From: Klebsiella planticola ATCC 33531
Lineage (GTDB): Bacteria; Pseudomonadota; Gammaproteobacteria; Enterobacterales; Enterobacteriaceae
NCBI RefSeq assembly: GCF_000735435.1
Contig: NZ_JMPP01000014.1
Span: 124,001-188,000, forward strand
DNA length: 64,000 nucleotides
Direction of reading: 5' to 3'
In this document: piece after piece, positions 1 through 8,260 of the stretch
Layout of the letters: each line of letters starts with the position of its first letter
How positions within the stretch are numbered: the first letter of the stretch is position 1
Made by a program: the position numbers and the translations under genes
Notes under the pieces: generated by a model
What the model saw: the letters and a program-made list of their open reading frames with translations, nothing else
The model's database searches: none
Told to the model about the DNA's origin: nothing

Positions 1-694
1 TAAGCGTATTGTCGTTGGTCGCCAGCGCTTGTTTGCGCAGGCGCAGCAGATCGACGCTGGAGCGGGTGAGATCGACATACATGGTGTCCAGCCCACGGAT
101 CGTCGCCAGGGCGGTATCCTGGTCGGCGGAAACCAGTGCGCCGGGGGTGACGGAAGAGATGCCGATCCGTCCGGCAATCGGCGCGGTAACGGTGGTCCAG
201 TTCAGGTTAATCCGCGCGCTCTCCAGCGCCGCCTTTTTCGACTCCACGCTGGCTTTGTCCTGATTGCAGGTGGAGATAGCATCGTCGGCATCCTGACGGG
301 AAACGCCGTTGTCCTTCACCAACGCCGCGTAGCGCTGGGCTTTCTGACAGTCGGATGTCACCAGCGACTGGGCCTGCTTGAGCGCGGCGGCGGCTTCGTT
401 ATAGGCCGCGCGATAGCTGGCGGGGTCGATTTGATACAGCGCCTGGCCGGCTTTTACCCTATCGCCCTCGGTGAACAGGCGTTTTTGAATGATGCCGCCC
501 ACCTGCGGACGCACTTCGGCGCTGAGTGAGGCCGTGGTACGACCGGTCAGTTCGCTGATCACGGAAACGGGCTGGCTTTTCAGCGTGACGACGCCCACTT
601 CCGGCGTCATCTGTGGTGGGGCTGATGTTTGGGCATTATCGCATCCGCTCAGGATGAATAAGGCCGCTGCGATGGGGATTATGGTATATTTCAT
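1..694 (-). CDS. RND efflux periplasmic adaptor (AcrA/EefA-like), partial
   Basis: Membrane-fusion protein that would bridge an inner-membrane RND pump and an outer-membrane channel. The first 231 codons are present; the 3' end lies beyond the window start. The N-terminus is a lipoprotein signal with lipobox LSGC (Cys about residue 18). It is followed by a biotinyl-lipoyl-like segment and an alpha-hairpin region rich in Ala, Gln and Lys, as in HlyD-family adaptors. The preceding gene on the same strand is a TetR repressor, the usual arrangement of acr/eef-type pumps. Klebsiella carries an eefABC pump and this may be eefA, but the pump gene is outside the window, so I leave the symbol empty. 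The start at 694 is set by the signal peptide. Confidence 0.85.
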   Translation of the reverse strand, partial: MKYTIIPIAAALFILSGCDNAQTSAPPQMTPEVGVVTLKSQPVSVISELTGRTTASLSAEVRPQVGGIIQKRLFTEGDRVKAGQALYQIDPASYRAAYNEAAAALKQAQSLVTSDCQKAQRYAALVKDNGVSRQDADDAISTCNQDKASVESKKAALESARINLNWTTVTAPIAGRIGISSVTPGALVSADQDTALATIRGLDTMYVDLTRSSVDLLRLRKQALATNDNTL

Positions 695-829
695 TATATT
701 TTTCTCAGGATGAACGACGTCCTCCCCGCTAATTAAATAGCAGGGTTCAGGCCAGCGGGTGACGCATTTCCGATAAACGGAAACGACAAAAAGGGAATTT
801 AAAATTCCCTGTTTATTAATTGCAGTTAA

Positions 830-1399
830 TTATTTATCCATTAGCAACATAGCGGTTATTTCCCGATAAAGTTTCTCGAGGACTTCTGGTGCCACCGTTT
901 GTGGAACAAGACGCCGGTAAATCGTCCCTTCCATCATTACCGCGGTGATCTCAACGCAGCAGCGGATGCGTTCGTCGCTCAGATGCGGGTGCGCTTTGCG
1001 TATATGCGCGCAGGCGTTGGCAAACATGCGCTTGTCGGCTTCCACCATCATGGCCGCGATTTGCGGGTTGCGGGTCGCTTCGGCGGCCATTTCCAGCATC
1101 AGCGCGTCATCATCTTCATCCAGGGTCTGTCGCCAGGCGAGCAGCCGCGGAATTTGGTCCGTCTGCGTTTTTCCGTCCATCTCGGCAATACGATAATCGA
1201 TGATGCGGCGGATCATTTCCGCAATAATGGCGTCTTTACTGGCGAAGTAGCGGTAGATTTGCCCGACGCTCAGCTTCGCCTCGCTGGCGATCTGCGCCAT
1301 GCTGGCTCCGTGAAAACCATGACGACGAAAGCAGTGACGTGCGGCAGCGATGATTTCATCCTGCCGGATCTTTTGCCGGGCGGCCAGGGCGTTGCTCAT
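830..1399 (-). CDS. TetR/AcrR-family repressor, probable pump regulator
   Basis: 189-residue TetR-type regulator. The N-terminal helix-turn-helix (about residues 12-58) ends in the typical VGQIYRYFASKDAII signature. The C-terminal half is the effector and dimer domain. It lies 135 bases upstream of the RND adaptor gene on the same strand, so it probably controls that pump and itself. A perfect 18-base palindrome 24 bases upstream of its start is the best operator candidate. It resembles EefR/AcrR in context, but the effector cannot be read from the sequence. Confidence 0.88.
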   Translation of the reverse strand: MSNALAARQKIRQDEIIAAARHCFRRHGFHGASMAQIASEAKLSVGQIYRYFASKDAIIAEMIRRIIDYRIAEMDGKTQTDQIPRLLAWRQTLDEDDDALMLEMAAEATRNPQIAAMMVEADKRMFANACAHIRKAHPHLSDERIRCCVEITAVMMEGTIYRRLVPQTVAPEVLEKLYREITAMLLMDK

Positions 1400-1423
1400 G
1401 GTTTTCTCCGTGGTGACATAAAG

Positions 1424-1441
1424 TGAGAATGATCATTCTCA
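1424..1441. promoter_or_regulatory. Perfect 18-bp palindrome upstream of the TetR gene
   Basis: TGAGAATGATCATTCTCA is an exact inverted repeat placed just upstream of the start at 1399. Position and symmetry suit autoregulation by the TetR protein. The AATGAT/ATCATT core also recalls Fur boxes, so iron control is an alternative. Confidence 0.6.
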
Positions 1442-1599
1442 TTTTTCCTTCATTATACGTTTCCAGCGGATGATGGAAAGGTTTTTTTAATTAAAAATAA
1501 GCCCGGAAAATTTAGACAGGAAATAATGGAGAAAATAAGTATTTTTTGTGAAAGTAAGCGCAGAGATATCTTCATAATATTGAATTAAGGAGAATACCG

Positions 1600-2016
1600 A
1601 TGGCATTGATTATAACGAAAAGTATTAATCCAGCGGATCAGGAGGAGTTGCTGGCAGGATTACGTGAATACAACCTGCGCTATCTGGATGCGACGCAGTT
1701 TGCTGACCTGGGCGTCTACTTCCGTGATGAGGCCGGGGTCATGTTGGGCGGTTTGATTGCCAAAAGAAAGGCCAACTGGCTCTGTATTGAGTATTTGTGG
1801 GTCAGTGAAGCTTCGCGCGGCAGCGGGCTGGGCGGCGAACTGATGCGCGCGGCGGAAAAGCAGGCGCGCGAGGAGGGCTGTCGCCATGTTCTGGTCGATA
1901 CCTTCAGCTTCCAGGCCCTGCCGTTTTATCAAAAGCAAGGCTATCAGCTGCAGATGTCGCTTCCTGATTTTCCGCACGTCGGGATGGCGCGCCACTACCT
2001 GTCGAAAGCGCTGTAG
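1600..2016 (+). CDS. GNAT-family N-acetyltransferase
   Basis: 138-residue single-domain acetyltransferase that would transfer acetyl from acetyl-CoA to an amine of unknown identity. The central strand [18 protein letters not shown] contains the RGSGLGG acetyl-CoA pyrophosphate loop (about residues 72-79). The C-terminal [14 protein letters not shown] segment is the usual GNAT motif B. An AAGGAG ribosome-binding site lies just before the ATG. It stands alone, convergent with the next TetR gene, and nothing nearby identifies its substrate. Confidence 0.88.
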   Translation: MALIITKSINPADQEELLAGLREYNLRYLDATQFADLGVYFRDEAGVMLGGLIAKRKANWLCIEYLWVSEASRGSGLGGELMRAAEKQAREEGCRHVLVDTFSFQALPFYQKQGYQLQMSLPDFPHVGMARHYLSKAL

Positions 2017-2044
2017 CTCCGGCGGGCAGCCGATAGCGCGTGGC

Positions 2045-2692
2045 TTAACCGGCAATTCCCTGGCGGATCAGCGTCAGCGCGTGGCTGACAATGGTCTGTC
2101 GGGAGACGGAGGCTAAGCGTGTGTCGGTACGCAGGCGGGAGAAAGGCACCAGAACCAGGCTAATCAGGGTGGTGAACAGCAGCTCCGGCGACAGGGCCGG
2201 GTTGAGTTTACCCTCTTCCTGCCAGCGCTTCACCGTTGCCAGCATCCGGTGGTATTTATCATCGCCAAAGCGCGCGTGCATATGCTGGCGAAGTATCGGC
2301 ATCTCGCCAATCACCTCCTGCATCCACAGCGGCGCAAACCAGTTGTGCTTCTCCGCCAGCGTCCCCAGTGCCTCGATCAGCAAGGTGAAAGCGGTCACCG
2401 GATCTTCCGGATGTTCGATAAAAATCTGGCCTATCTCACTGCGCAAAGGCATGAAGCGCTCTTCCAGCAACTGGTCTACTAACGCTTCCCGCGAGCTGAA
2501 ATAGTAGTGCAGCATCGCCGGCGTCACGCCGGCTTCTTTGGCAATGGCATTGAGCGAAGTATGGGCGATCCCCTGACGGGCAAACAGCATCAGCGCAATA
2601 TCCATAAGCTGCTCGCGACTGGCCGTGCCGGGTTTTTTACCCCGCGGGCGGCCCGGGCGGCGAGGGACATCATTGTCTTTTTGTGCGGCCAT
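2045..2692 (-). CDS. TetR-family regulator, likely repressor of the adjacent MFS exporter
   Basis: 215-residue TetR-type protein. The first 20 residues form a basic tail (RRPGRPRGKKPG), followed by the helix-turn-helix ending AGVTPAMLHYYFSSREALVD (about residues 45-67). It is divergent from the MFS transporter gene with only 80 bases between starts. That spacing is the classical layout for a drug-responsive repressor controlling an efflux gene. An AT-rich inverted repeat in the gap is the likely operator. The inducer is unknown. Confidence 0.87.
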   Translation of the reverse strand: MAAQKDNDVPRRPGRPRGKKPGTASREQLMDIALMLFARQGIAHTSLNAIAKEAGVTPAMLHYYFSSREALVDQLLEERFMPLRSEIGQIFIEHPEDPVTAFTLLIEALGTLAEKHNWFAPLWMQEVIGEMPILRQHMHARFGDDKYHRMLATVKRWQEEGKLNPALSPELLFTTLISLVLVPFSRLRTDTRLASVSRQTIVSHALTLIRQGIAG

Positions 2693-2733
2693 TTCTTGAT
2701 CCTCTCTTGACGGGATTCATCATTTCCCTAAAT

Positions 2734-2755
2734 ATTAATTATACATTTAATTAAT
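2734..2755. promoter_or_regulatory. Inverted repeat between TetR and MFS genes
   Basis: ATTAATTA and TAATTAAT arms are separated by 6 bases in an otherwise AT-rich divergent promoter region of 80 bases. It is a plausible operator for the TetR protein on both promoters. Low sequence complexity makes chance symmetry possible. Confidence 0.45.
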
Positions 2756-2772
2756 TTCAAGCGAGTGATGTG

Positions 2773-4266
2773 ATGACGTCTCAAGTCGCGACCCAACCGG
2801 CACCGTCGATCCGTCTGCTGTTTAGCGCGCTGATGCTGGTTATGCTGTTGTCGGCCCTGGATCAGACCATTGTGTCGACGGCGCTACCCACGATTGTTGG
2901 TGAGCTTGGGGGGCTGGATAAGCTCTCCTGGGTGGTCACCGCCTATATTCTCAGCTCGACGATTGTCGTACCGCTGTACGGTAAATTTGGCGATCTGTTT
3001 GGCCGCAAAATTGTGCTCCAGGTTGCGATCGTGCTGTTCCTGGTCGGTTCCGCGCTGTGCGGCGTCGCGCAGAATATGACGCAGCTGGTGCTGATGCGTG
3101 GGCTACAGGGGCTGGGCGGCGGCGGCCTGATGGTGATCAGCATGGCGGCGGTGGCCGACGTGATCCCACCGGCCAACCGCGGTCGCTATCAGGGGCTGTT
3201 CGGCGGGGTATTCGGCCTGGCGACGGTGATCGGGCCGCTCATCGGTGGCTTCCTGGTCCAGCACGCTTCATGGCGCTGGATTTTCTATATCAACCTGCCG
3301 CTGGGGCTGTTTGCGCTGCTGGTGATCGGCGCGGTTTTCCACAGCAGCAATAAACGTAGCCAGCATCAGGTTGACTGGCTGGGCGCGATTTACCTGAGTA
3401 TGGCGCTGCTGTGTATCATTCTCTTCACCTCTGAAGGCGGCAGCGTGCGCGCGTGGAACGACCCGCAGCTGTGGTGCATTCTCGCCTTCGGCGTGGTGGG
3501 GGTTATCGGCTTTATTTATGAAGAACGGATCGCCGCAGAACCGATTATCCCGCTCTCCCTCTTTCGCAATCGCAGCTTTCTGCTGTGCAGCCTGATTGGC
3601 TTTGTCATCGGGATGTCGTTGTTTGGCTCGGTCACCTTCCTGCCGCTCTATCTGCAGGTGGTGAAGGCGGCGACGCCGACCGAAGCCGGGATGCAGCTCA
3701 TTCCGTTGATGGGCGGGCTGTTGATGACGTCGATCGTCAGCGGGCGCATTATCAGCCGCACTGGCCGGTACCGCATATTCCCGATTCTTGGCACGTTGTC
3801 AGGTATGGTGGGGATGGTGCTGCTGACGCGTATTACCATTTACTCGCCGATGTGGCAGCTGTATCTGTTTACCGCCGTGCTGGGGATGGGCCTGGGACTG
3901 GTGATGCAGGTGCTGGTGCTGGCGGTACAGAACGCCATGCCGGCGCAGATGTACGGCGTGGCGACCTCTGGCGTGACGCTGTTCCGTTCGATCGGCGGTT
4001 CCATCGGGGTGGCGCTGTTCGGCGCGGTGTTCACCCACGTTCTGCAAAACAACCTGCAGCGTCTGCTGCCGGAAGGAACGGCGCTGCCGCGGGCGCTGAA
4101 TCCTGCCGCGGTGCAGAACCTGCCGTCAGAGATCCGCCTCGATTATCTCGATGCCTTTGGCTCGGCGATACATGCCGCATTCCTGATGGCAGCCTGCATC
4201 ATGGCGGTCGCTTTCCTGCTCTCATGGCTGCTGAAAGAGGCGCCGCTGAAAACGGTGGCGAGCTAG
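2773..4266 (+). CDS. DHA2-type MFS multidrug exporter (14 TM)
   Basis: About 497 residues with 14 predicted membrane helices, the DHA2 drug:proton antiporter type (EmrB/QacA class). The family motif LDQTIVSTALPTI lies in helix 1. Motif A appears as GKFGDLFGRK after helix 2. Motif C-like glycine-rich sequence (GLATVIGPLIGG) lies in helix 5. No EmrA-like adaptor gene is adjacent, so it probably works alone in the inner membrane. A GTG three bases upstream could also be the start; the ribosome-binding site is weak for both. Its 3' end overlaps the convergent LysR gene by 4 bases. Confidence 0.9.
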   Translation: MTSQVATQPAPSIRLLFSALMLVMLLSALDQTIVSTALPTIVGELGGLDKLSWVVTAYILSSTIVVPLYGKFGDLFGRKIVLQVAIVLFLVGSALCGVAQNMTQLVLMRGLQGLGGGGLMVISMAAVADVIPPANRGRYQGLFGGVFGLATVIGPLIGGFLVQHASWRWIFYINLPLGLFALLVIGAVFHSSNKRSQHQVDWLGAIYLSMALLCIILFTSEGGSVRAWNDPQLWCILAFGVVGVIGFIYEERIAAEPIIPLSLFRNRSFLLCSLIGFVIGMSLFGSVTFLPLYLQVVKAATPTEAGMQLIPLMGGLLMTSIVSGRIISRTGRYRIFPILGTLSGMVGMVLLTRITIYSPMWQLYLFTAVLGMGLGLVMQVLVLAVQNAMPAQMYGVATSGVTLFRSIGGSIGVALFGAVFTHVLQNNLQRLLPEGTALPRALNPAAVQNLPSEIRLDYLDAFGSAIHAAFLMAACIMAVAFLLSWLLKEAPLKTVAS

Positions 4267-5177
4267 CGGGTTGCCGCGATGCGCGCCAGCGCCTGGCGCA
4301 GCATCGGGGTGGCGAAATCGATAAACTTCCGCAACTTAAGAGGTGCCAGCCCGCGGGCGGTATACAGCAGGTGTACCGGCGCAGGCTCCGGTTCCATCGC
4401 TTCCAGTATCAGCGTCAGTTCACCGCACGCCAGACCATCGATGGCCTGGTAGTGCAGCAGGCGCGCCGCGCCGGCCCCCAGTCGCGCGGCGTCGGCGGCG
4501 CTTTCCGGAGTGGTCACGCAGAGCGCCGGCTGAAGCACTACGTGCCGGTCTTCCGCCATCGGCGCCTTAAACCGCCAGCCGCGATAGGGCATCGGTGATT
4601 CAATGCCAATGGCCGGCAGTGTGCTCAGCTCACGCGGGCGCTGCGGGTATCCGTGCTTCTCCAGCAGCGCCGGGTGGGCGCAGGTGACAATACGCATCTC
4701 GCCCAGGCGGGTGGCAACCATTCCGCTATCAGGTAGCGTACCGATACGCACCGCGAGATCGATATGGTCGTCGACCAGGTCGGCATTACGATCGCTGAGC
4801 AGTAAACGGACGCGAATTTGCGGGTAAAGGGCGAGAAAAGCGGTGACAACCGGCAAAACATGCTGTCGGCCAAACATCGTCGGAGCCGCGATCGTCAGCT
4901 CACCCTTCGGCTGCTGATATTCCCCCGCCGCCTGGCGCTCGGCCTGGTCAACCTCTTCGAGAATCCGCCGTGCGGCGGCGACATAATCGATACCGGCATC
5001 GGTCAGCGTCAGCTTGCGGGTGGTGCGGAGCAGCAGGCGCACGCCGAGCGTGCTTTCCAGCTCGGCAATATGGCGGCTGATGGTGGTCAACGGCGTATTC
5101 AGCGCCCGCGCCGCCGCCGACATGCTGCCCAGTTCAGTGACTTTTACCAGCAGCGCCATGGCGCTCAAGCGATCCAT
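4263..5177 (-). CDS. LysR-family transcriptional regulator
   Basis: 304 residues. The N-terminal winged helix-turn-helix spans about residues 1-60 (MSAAARALNTPLTTISRHIAELE) and the periplasmic-binding-like effector domain about 90-295. I chose the start at MDRLSAMALL because upstream codons lie in the divergent promoter region and do not match LysR proteins. It is divergent from the flavoprotein/DUF1348 pair starting at 5280, so those two genes are its likely targets. ATGAT/ATCAT arms at 5200-5227 in the gap may be part of a LysR site. The co-inducer is unknown. Confidence 0.9.
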   Translation of the reverse strand: MDRLSAMALLVKVTELGSMSAAARALNTPLTTISRHIAELESTLGVRLLLRTTRKLTLTDAGIDYVAAARRILEEVDQAERQAAGEYQQPKGELTIAAPTMFGRQHVLPVVTAFLALYPQIRVRLLLSDRNADLVDDHIDLAVRIGTLPDSGMVATRLGEMRIVTCAHPALLEKHGYPQRPRELSTLPAIGIESPMPYRGWRFKAPMAEDRHVVLQPALCVTTPESAADAARLGAGAARLLHYQAIDGLACGELTLILEAMEPEPAPVHLLYTARGLAPLKLRKFIDFATPMLRQALARIAATR

Positions 5178-5279
5178 AATTATCCCGTTTTCCGGAAAGA
5201 TGATTGTCAGTATCGCAGTATTATCATTTATGGCGGCAGAGTCCATGATGAGCGCAGTCACAGCGCGTTCGGAGGATCT

Positions 5280-5912
5280 ATGCCGGGGGACTTTCTCGAT
5301 ATTGCCATCACGCCTGATGTGATGGACGTTCAACATGAAATGGGAAGCGATGGTCTGTGGCAGTCGCCGTATCGCCAGCGCAGGGGAGAACGTTTCGGCG
5401 CCAGCGAAGAGGAGATGATCGCCACCCGCGACAGTTTTTATCTGGCAACGTTATCGCAAACCGGCTGGCCCTACATCCAGCATCGCGGCGGGCCGCCGGG
5501 TTTTCTCCATCTGCTGGATGACGCCACCCTGGCGATGGCGGATTTTGGCGGCAACCGGCAGTACATCACCACCGGCAACCTGCGCGGCAGCGACCGGGCC
5601 TGCCTGTTTTTGATGGATTACCCGCGCCGCGCCAGGCTGAAAATCTATGCCACCGTCGAGGTGCTGGCGAAGGACGATGATCCCGGGCTGTTGGCTCGGG
5701 TCACGCCGGACAATTACCGCGCCCGGGTGGAGCGCCTGTTTCGCTTTCATCTGCAGGCGTTTGACTGGAACTGTCCGCAGCACATAACGCCGCGCTACAG
5801 CGCCCGACAGGTGGCGGAGTACAGCCAGACGCTGCAGCAGCGTATCCAGGCGCTGGAGCAGGAAAATCTGAAGCTACAACAACAGTTAACGTTAAAAGGA
5901 GAACGACCATGA
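5280..5912 (+). CDS. Pyridoxamine 5'-phosphate oxidase-like flavoprotein
   Basis: 210 residues with a split-barrel FMN-binding fold. Recognisable stretches are the Gly/His-rich [19 protein letters not shown] and the following [14 protein letters not shown] segment, which are typical of PNPOx-like proteins of unknown substrate. The last 30 residues (about 178-206) look like a short coiled coil rich in Gln, Leu and Glu. The start at 5280 follows a good GGAGG; longer reading upstream would run through the LysR gene. The stop overlaps the next gene's start (ATGA), implying co-translation. Function beyond flavin-dependent reduction is not visible. Confidence 0.85.
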   Translation: MPGDFLDIAITPDVMDVQHEMGSDGLWQSPYRQRRGERFGASEEEMIATRDSFYLATLSQTGWPYIQHRGGPPGFLHLLDDATLAMADFGGNRQYITTGNLRGSDRACLFLMDYPRRARLKIYATVEVLAKDDDPGLLARVTPDNYRARVERLFRFHLQAFDWNCPQHITPRYSARQVAEYSQTLQQRIQALEQENLKLQQQLTLKGERP

Positions 5913-6379
5913 CCGAAGTTCGCCCGCCGCTACCGCCGTTTACCCGGGAAAGCGCGCTGCAAAAGGTTCGCGCCGCCGAAGATGGCTGGAACAGCCGCGA
6001 CGCGCAAAAAGTGGCGCTGGCCTATACGGCCGACAGCCAGTGGCGCAACCGCAGTGAGTTTGTCCATGGGCGTGCGGAAATCATCGGCTTCCTGACGCGA
6101 AAATGGCAAAAGGAGCAGCAGTACCGGCTGATTAAGGAGCTGTGGGCGTGGAACGATAACCGTATTGCCGTGCGTTTCGCCTATGAATGGTGTGATGACA
6201 GCGGCAGCTGGTTCCGCTCATATGGCAATGAAAACTGGGAGTTTGATGAGCATGGCCTGATGCATACCCGCTACGCCTGCATTAACGATCTGCCGATTGC
6301 CGCGCGGGATCGCCTGTTCCATTGGCCCCAGGGGCGCCGCCCCGATGACCATCCGGGGCTGAGCGAGCTGGGGCTATAA
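5909..6379 (+). CDS. DUF1348 / NTF2-like small protein
   Basis: 156 residues matching the DUF1348 type of NTF2-like (SnoaL-fold) protein. The N-terminal [26 protein letters not shown], the central [17 protein letters not shown] and [23 protein letters not shown] segments are typical of that family. Such folds form a cone-shaped pocket, but no reaction is established for this group. It overlaps the preceding flavoprotein gene by 4 bases, so the two are probably made together under the divergent LysR regulator. Confidence 0.88.
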   Translation: MTEVRPPLPPFTRESALQKVRAAEDGWNSRDAQKVALAYTADSQWRNRSEFVHGRAEIIGFLTRKWQKEQQYRLIKELWAWNDNRIAVRFAYEWCDDSGSWFRSYGNENWEFDEHGLMHTRYACINDLPIAARDRLFHWPQGRRPDDHPGLSELGL

Positions 6380-6396
6380 ACAGGCGATGTGACGGG

Positions 6397-6933
6397 TTAA
6401 TCGGCTTTCGGGAAGTCGACGACCGTATCATTCACCCGGTTCACCATATTGGTGAACAGAATGGCGCTCACCGCGCTGATAATCTCAATCACCTGCTGGT
6501 CGCCGAAGCCAGCGTTACGCAGTGCGCTGACGTCGGCTTCCGGGAGCGTACCGCGAGTGCGCACCAGGGTCTGGACAAACTTGACCAGCGCATCGAGACG
6601 GGCATCATCAGTAAACTCGCCGCGGCGCAGGGCATGGATTTGCTCGCCGCTGTAACCCGCTTTTTTCGCCATTAAGGTATGCGCCGCCAGGCAGTAATCG
6701 CAGCCGGTGGCCTCGCTCACGGCCAGGTTAATCGCTTCCAGCTGTTTGGCATTCAGGCTGCTTTTACTCAGCATCGCGTTATGCGCCAACGCCTGCTGCA
6801 ATGCCGCCGGTGAATGACCGCCAATGGTCAGATAGGCATTGGGCACTTTACCCATCGCTTTTTTGATCGCACCGAAAATTTCTGCGGCTTTACCGGTGAC
6901 GTCTTGTTCACGAATATCAGCTAAACGGCTCAT
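6397..6933 (-). CDS. Carboxymuconolactone decarboxylase/AhpD-family alkylhydroperoxidase-like protein
   Basis: 178 residues with the AhpD-type redox site GCDYCLAAHT (Cys78, Cys81, His85), which in family members reduces peroxides through a CxxC disulfide cycle. Surrounding helices (LEAINLAVSEATG, RLDALVKFVQTLV) fit the all-helical CMD fold. The start at MSRLADIREQ follows a GGAG-like site; a longer frame extends into the divergent AraC promoter and is not supported. The AraC-family gene starts 117 bases away on the other strand and is the likely regulator. Electron donor unknown. Confidence 0.9.
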   Translation of the reverse strand: MSRLADIREQDVTGKAAEIFGAIKKAMGKVPNAYLTIGGHSPAALQQALAHNAMLSKSSLNAKQLEAINLAVSEATGCDYCLAAHTLMAKKAGYSGEQIHALRRGEFTDDARLDALVKFVQTLVRTRGTLPEADVSALRNAGFGDQQVIEIISAVSAILFTNMVNRVNDTVVDFPKAD

Positions 6934-7050
6934 GGTGTGCTCCTGTGTCTGTGAGGGTGTGATGTGGCAATGGCGACATGTTAGGGACAGGCGGCGTGCT
7001 AGACTGAGGCTCTTCGTCTCATTTTTTTGTCTTATCGTCTCAGGAGTGGC

Positions 7051-7956
7051 ATGGACAGTCTCAGTCATCTGTTGGCGCTGCTGGCGCCGCGCTGCGAAGT
7101 GAATCTGCACTGCCGGTTTGGCGGTCGCTGGCAGGCCGGGCATGAGCAAATGCGCAGCGGCGTAGTGCCCTGGCATTTTGTGTTGCGTGGCGAGGGGCGG
7201 CTGACGGTCGGCAGGCAAACCCGGCAGATGCGGGCGGGCGATGTCATCTTGCTCCCGCACGGCTCGCCGCATCTGATGGAAAGTCTGGTGGAGTGGGGGC
7301 AGATTCTGCCCGTCGCCCACCGCTTTAACGGGACCCTGACCGAGGTCCGAACCGCTACCGACCACGATGCGCTGGAGATGCTGTGCGGCGAATTTTACTT
7401 CGGCCCGCACGTCAGCTGGTTATTTGCGGAACCGGCTGACTTGATTCATCTGCACACCGACGAGCGGGCGGAGTGCCCGGAGCTGGAGCTGCTGCTTAAC
7501 GTGCTGGTACGGGAGTGCCTGATGGCGCGCCCCGGCGGCGGGGCTATCGTGCGTAGCCTCGGCGACACGCTGCTGGTTTTGCTGCTGCGTACGCTACTGG
7601 GCAGCGAAGCGCCGCCGGAAGGGCTGCTGCGGCTGATGAGCGATGAACGGCTGATGCCCGCTGTTTTCGCGGTGCTGGAGACGCCGGAGCAGCCCTGGAC
7701 GCTGGAGAGCATGGCCGCCCGCGCTTTTTTATCGCGCGCGACCTTCGCCCGGCACTTTGCCCGTGCTTATCACCTCACGCCGCAGGCCTGGCTTTCGCAG
7801 CTGCGGATGGCGATGGCTGCGCGCCTGCTGCGCGTGGAGCGGCAGACCAACCTTGATGTGATTGCCGGGCGCTGTGGGTTTCAGTCGCAGGCCTCGTTCT
7901 CGAAGGCGTTTAAAAAACTGTATGGCGTGACGCCTGGGGAGTGGCGGCGTCGGTAA
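7051..7956 (+). CDS. AraC-family regulator with N-terminal cupin
   Basis: About 301 residues. The N-terminal cupin_6-type sensor (about 1-180) includes HFVLRGEGRLTV and AGDVILLPHGSPH, and the C-terminal AraC DNA-binding domain (about 205-300) has two helix-turn-helix motifs, ending FQSQASFSKAFKKLYGVTPGEWRRR. The ATG at 7051 has AGGAG five bases upstream; an upstream TTG is less likely. It is divergent from the AhpD-like gene, which similar AraC proteins often control. The ligand is unknown. Confidence 0.9.
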   Translation: MDSLSHLLALLAPRCEVNLHCRFGGRWQAGHEQMRSGVVPWHFVLRGEGRLTVGRQTRQMRAGDVILLPHGSPHLMESLVEWGQILPVAHRFNGTLTEVRTATDHDALEMLCGEFYFGPHVSWLFAEPADLIHLHTDERAECPELELLLNVLVRECLMARPGGGAIVRSLGDTLLVLLLRTLLGSEAPPEGLLRLMSDERLMPAVFAVLETPEQPWTLESMAARAFLSRATFARHFARAYHLTPQAWLSQLRMAMAARLLRVERQTNLDVIAGRCGFQSQASFSKAFKKLYGVTPGEWRRR

Positions 7957-8084
7957 GCGGCTGTGGCGCCGAGGCTGGTCGTGACGGCCGGTGCCGCAGC
8001 GGCGTAAACACAACATTGTCGTCCGGTTTCCGGTTGTGACGCGCGGGCCAGCATCCGCCGTATCATTACCAAACCGGAGGAATT

Positions 8085-8153
8085 ATGGATTTCGCACAAC
8101 AACAGCAACAGGCGACGCCTGGGCTGCTGGCGCATGAAGCCAAACACCGGTAG
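8085..8153 (+). CDS. Possible 22-residue small protein
   Basis: A 23-codon frame, MDFAQQQQQATPGLLAHEAK..., is preceded by a strong GGAGGAATT ribosome-binding site. It sits in the 304-base gap between the AraC gene and nlpA. No family is recognised. It could be a leader peptide, a small stress protein or the remnant of a deleted gene. The strong initiation signal is the only real support. Confidence 0.3.
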   Translation: MDFAQQQQQATPGLLAHEAKHR

Positions 8154-8201
8154 ATGATTTTATTTCCGGTTGCTGTTTTTGCAGTTTAAAACCTGACCAT
8201 A

Positions 8202-8239
8202 AAGTCGTTATAGTTTCGGACGAAAAATAATAACGACTT
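8202..8239. promoter_or_regulatory. Perfect 10-bp inverted repeat upstream of nlpA
   Basis: AAGTCGTTAT and ATAACGACTT arms are separated by 18 bases, ending 21 bases before the nlpA start. It could be a dimer-binding operator or a leader hairpin. It does not resemble the MetJ box. Confidence 0.5.
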
Positions 8240-8260
8240 CTATGGACTGACAGGGTAAAA

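Noticed and set aside
3585-4598. 337-codon frame overlapping the MFS gene and the LysR gene
   Set aside because: It is in another frame of the MFS gene, rich in Arg and Ala, without domain or start signal.
8085-8153. MetJ box or riboswitch before nlpA
   Set aside because: No AGACGTCT repeats or SAM-riboswitch features are visible; only the inverted repeat is kept as a regulatory candidate.
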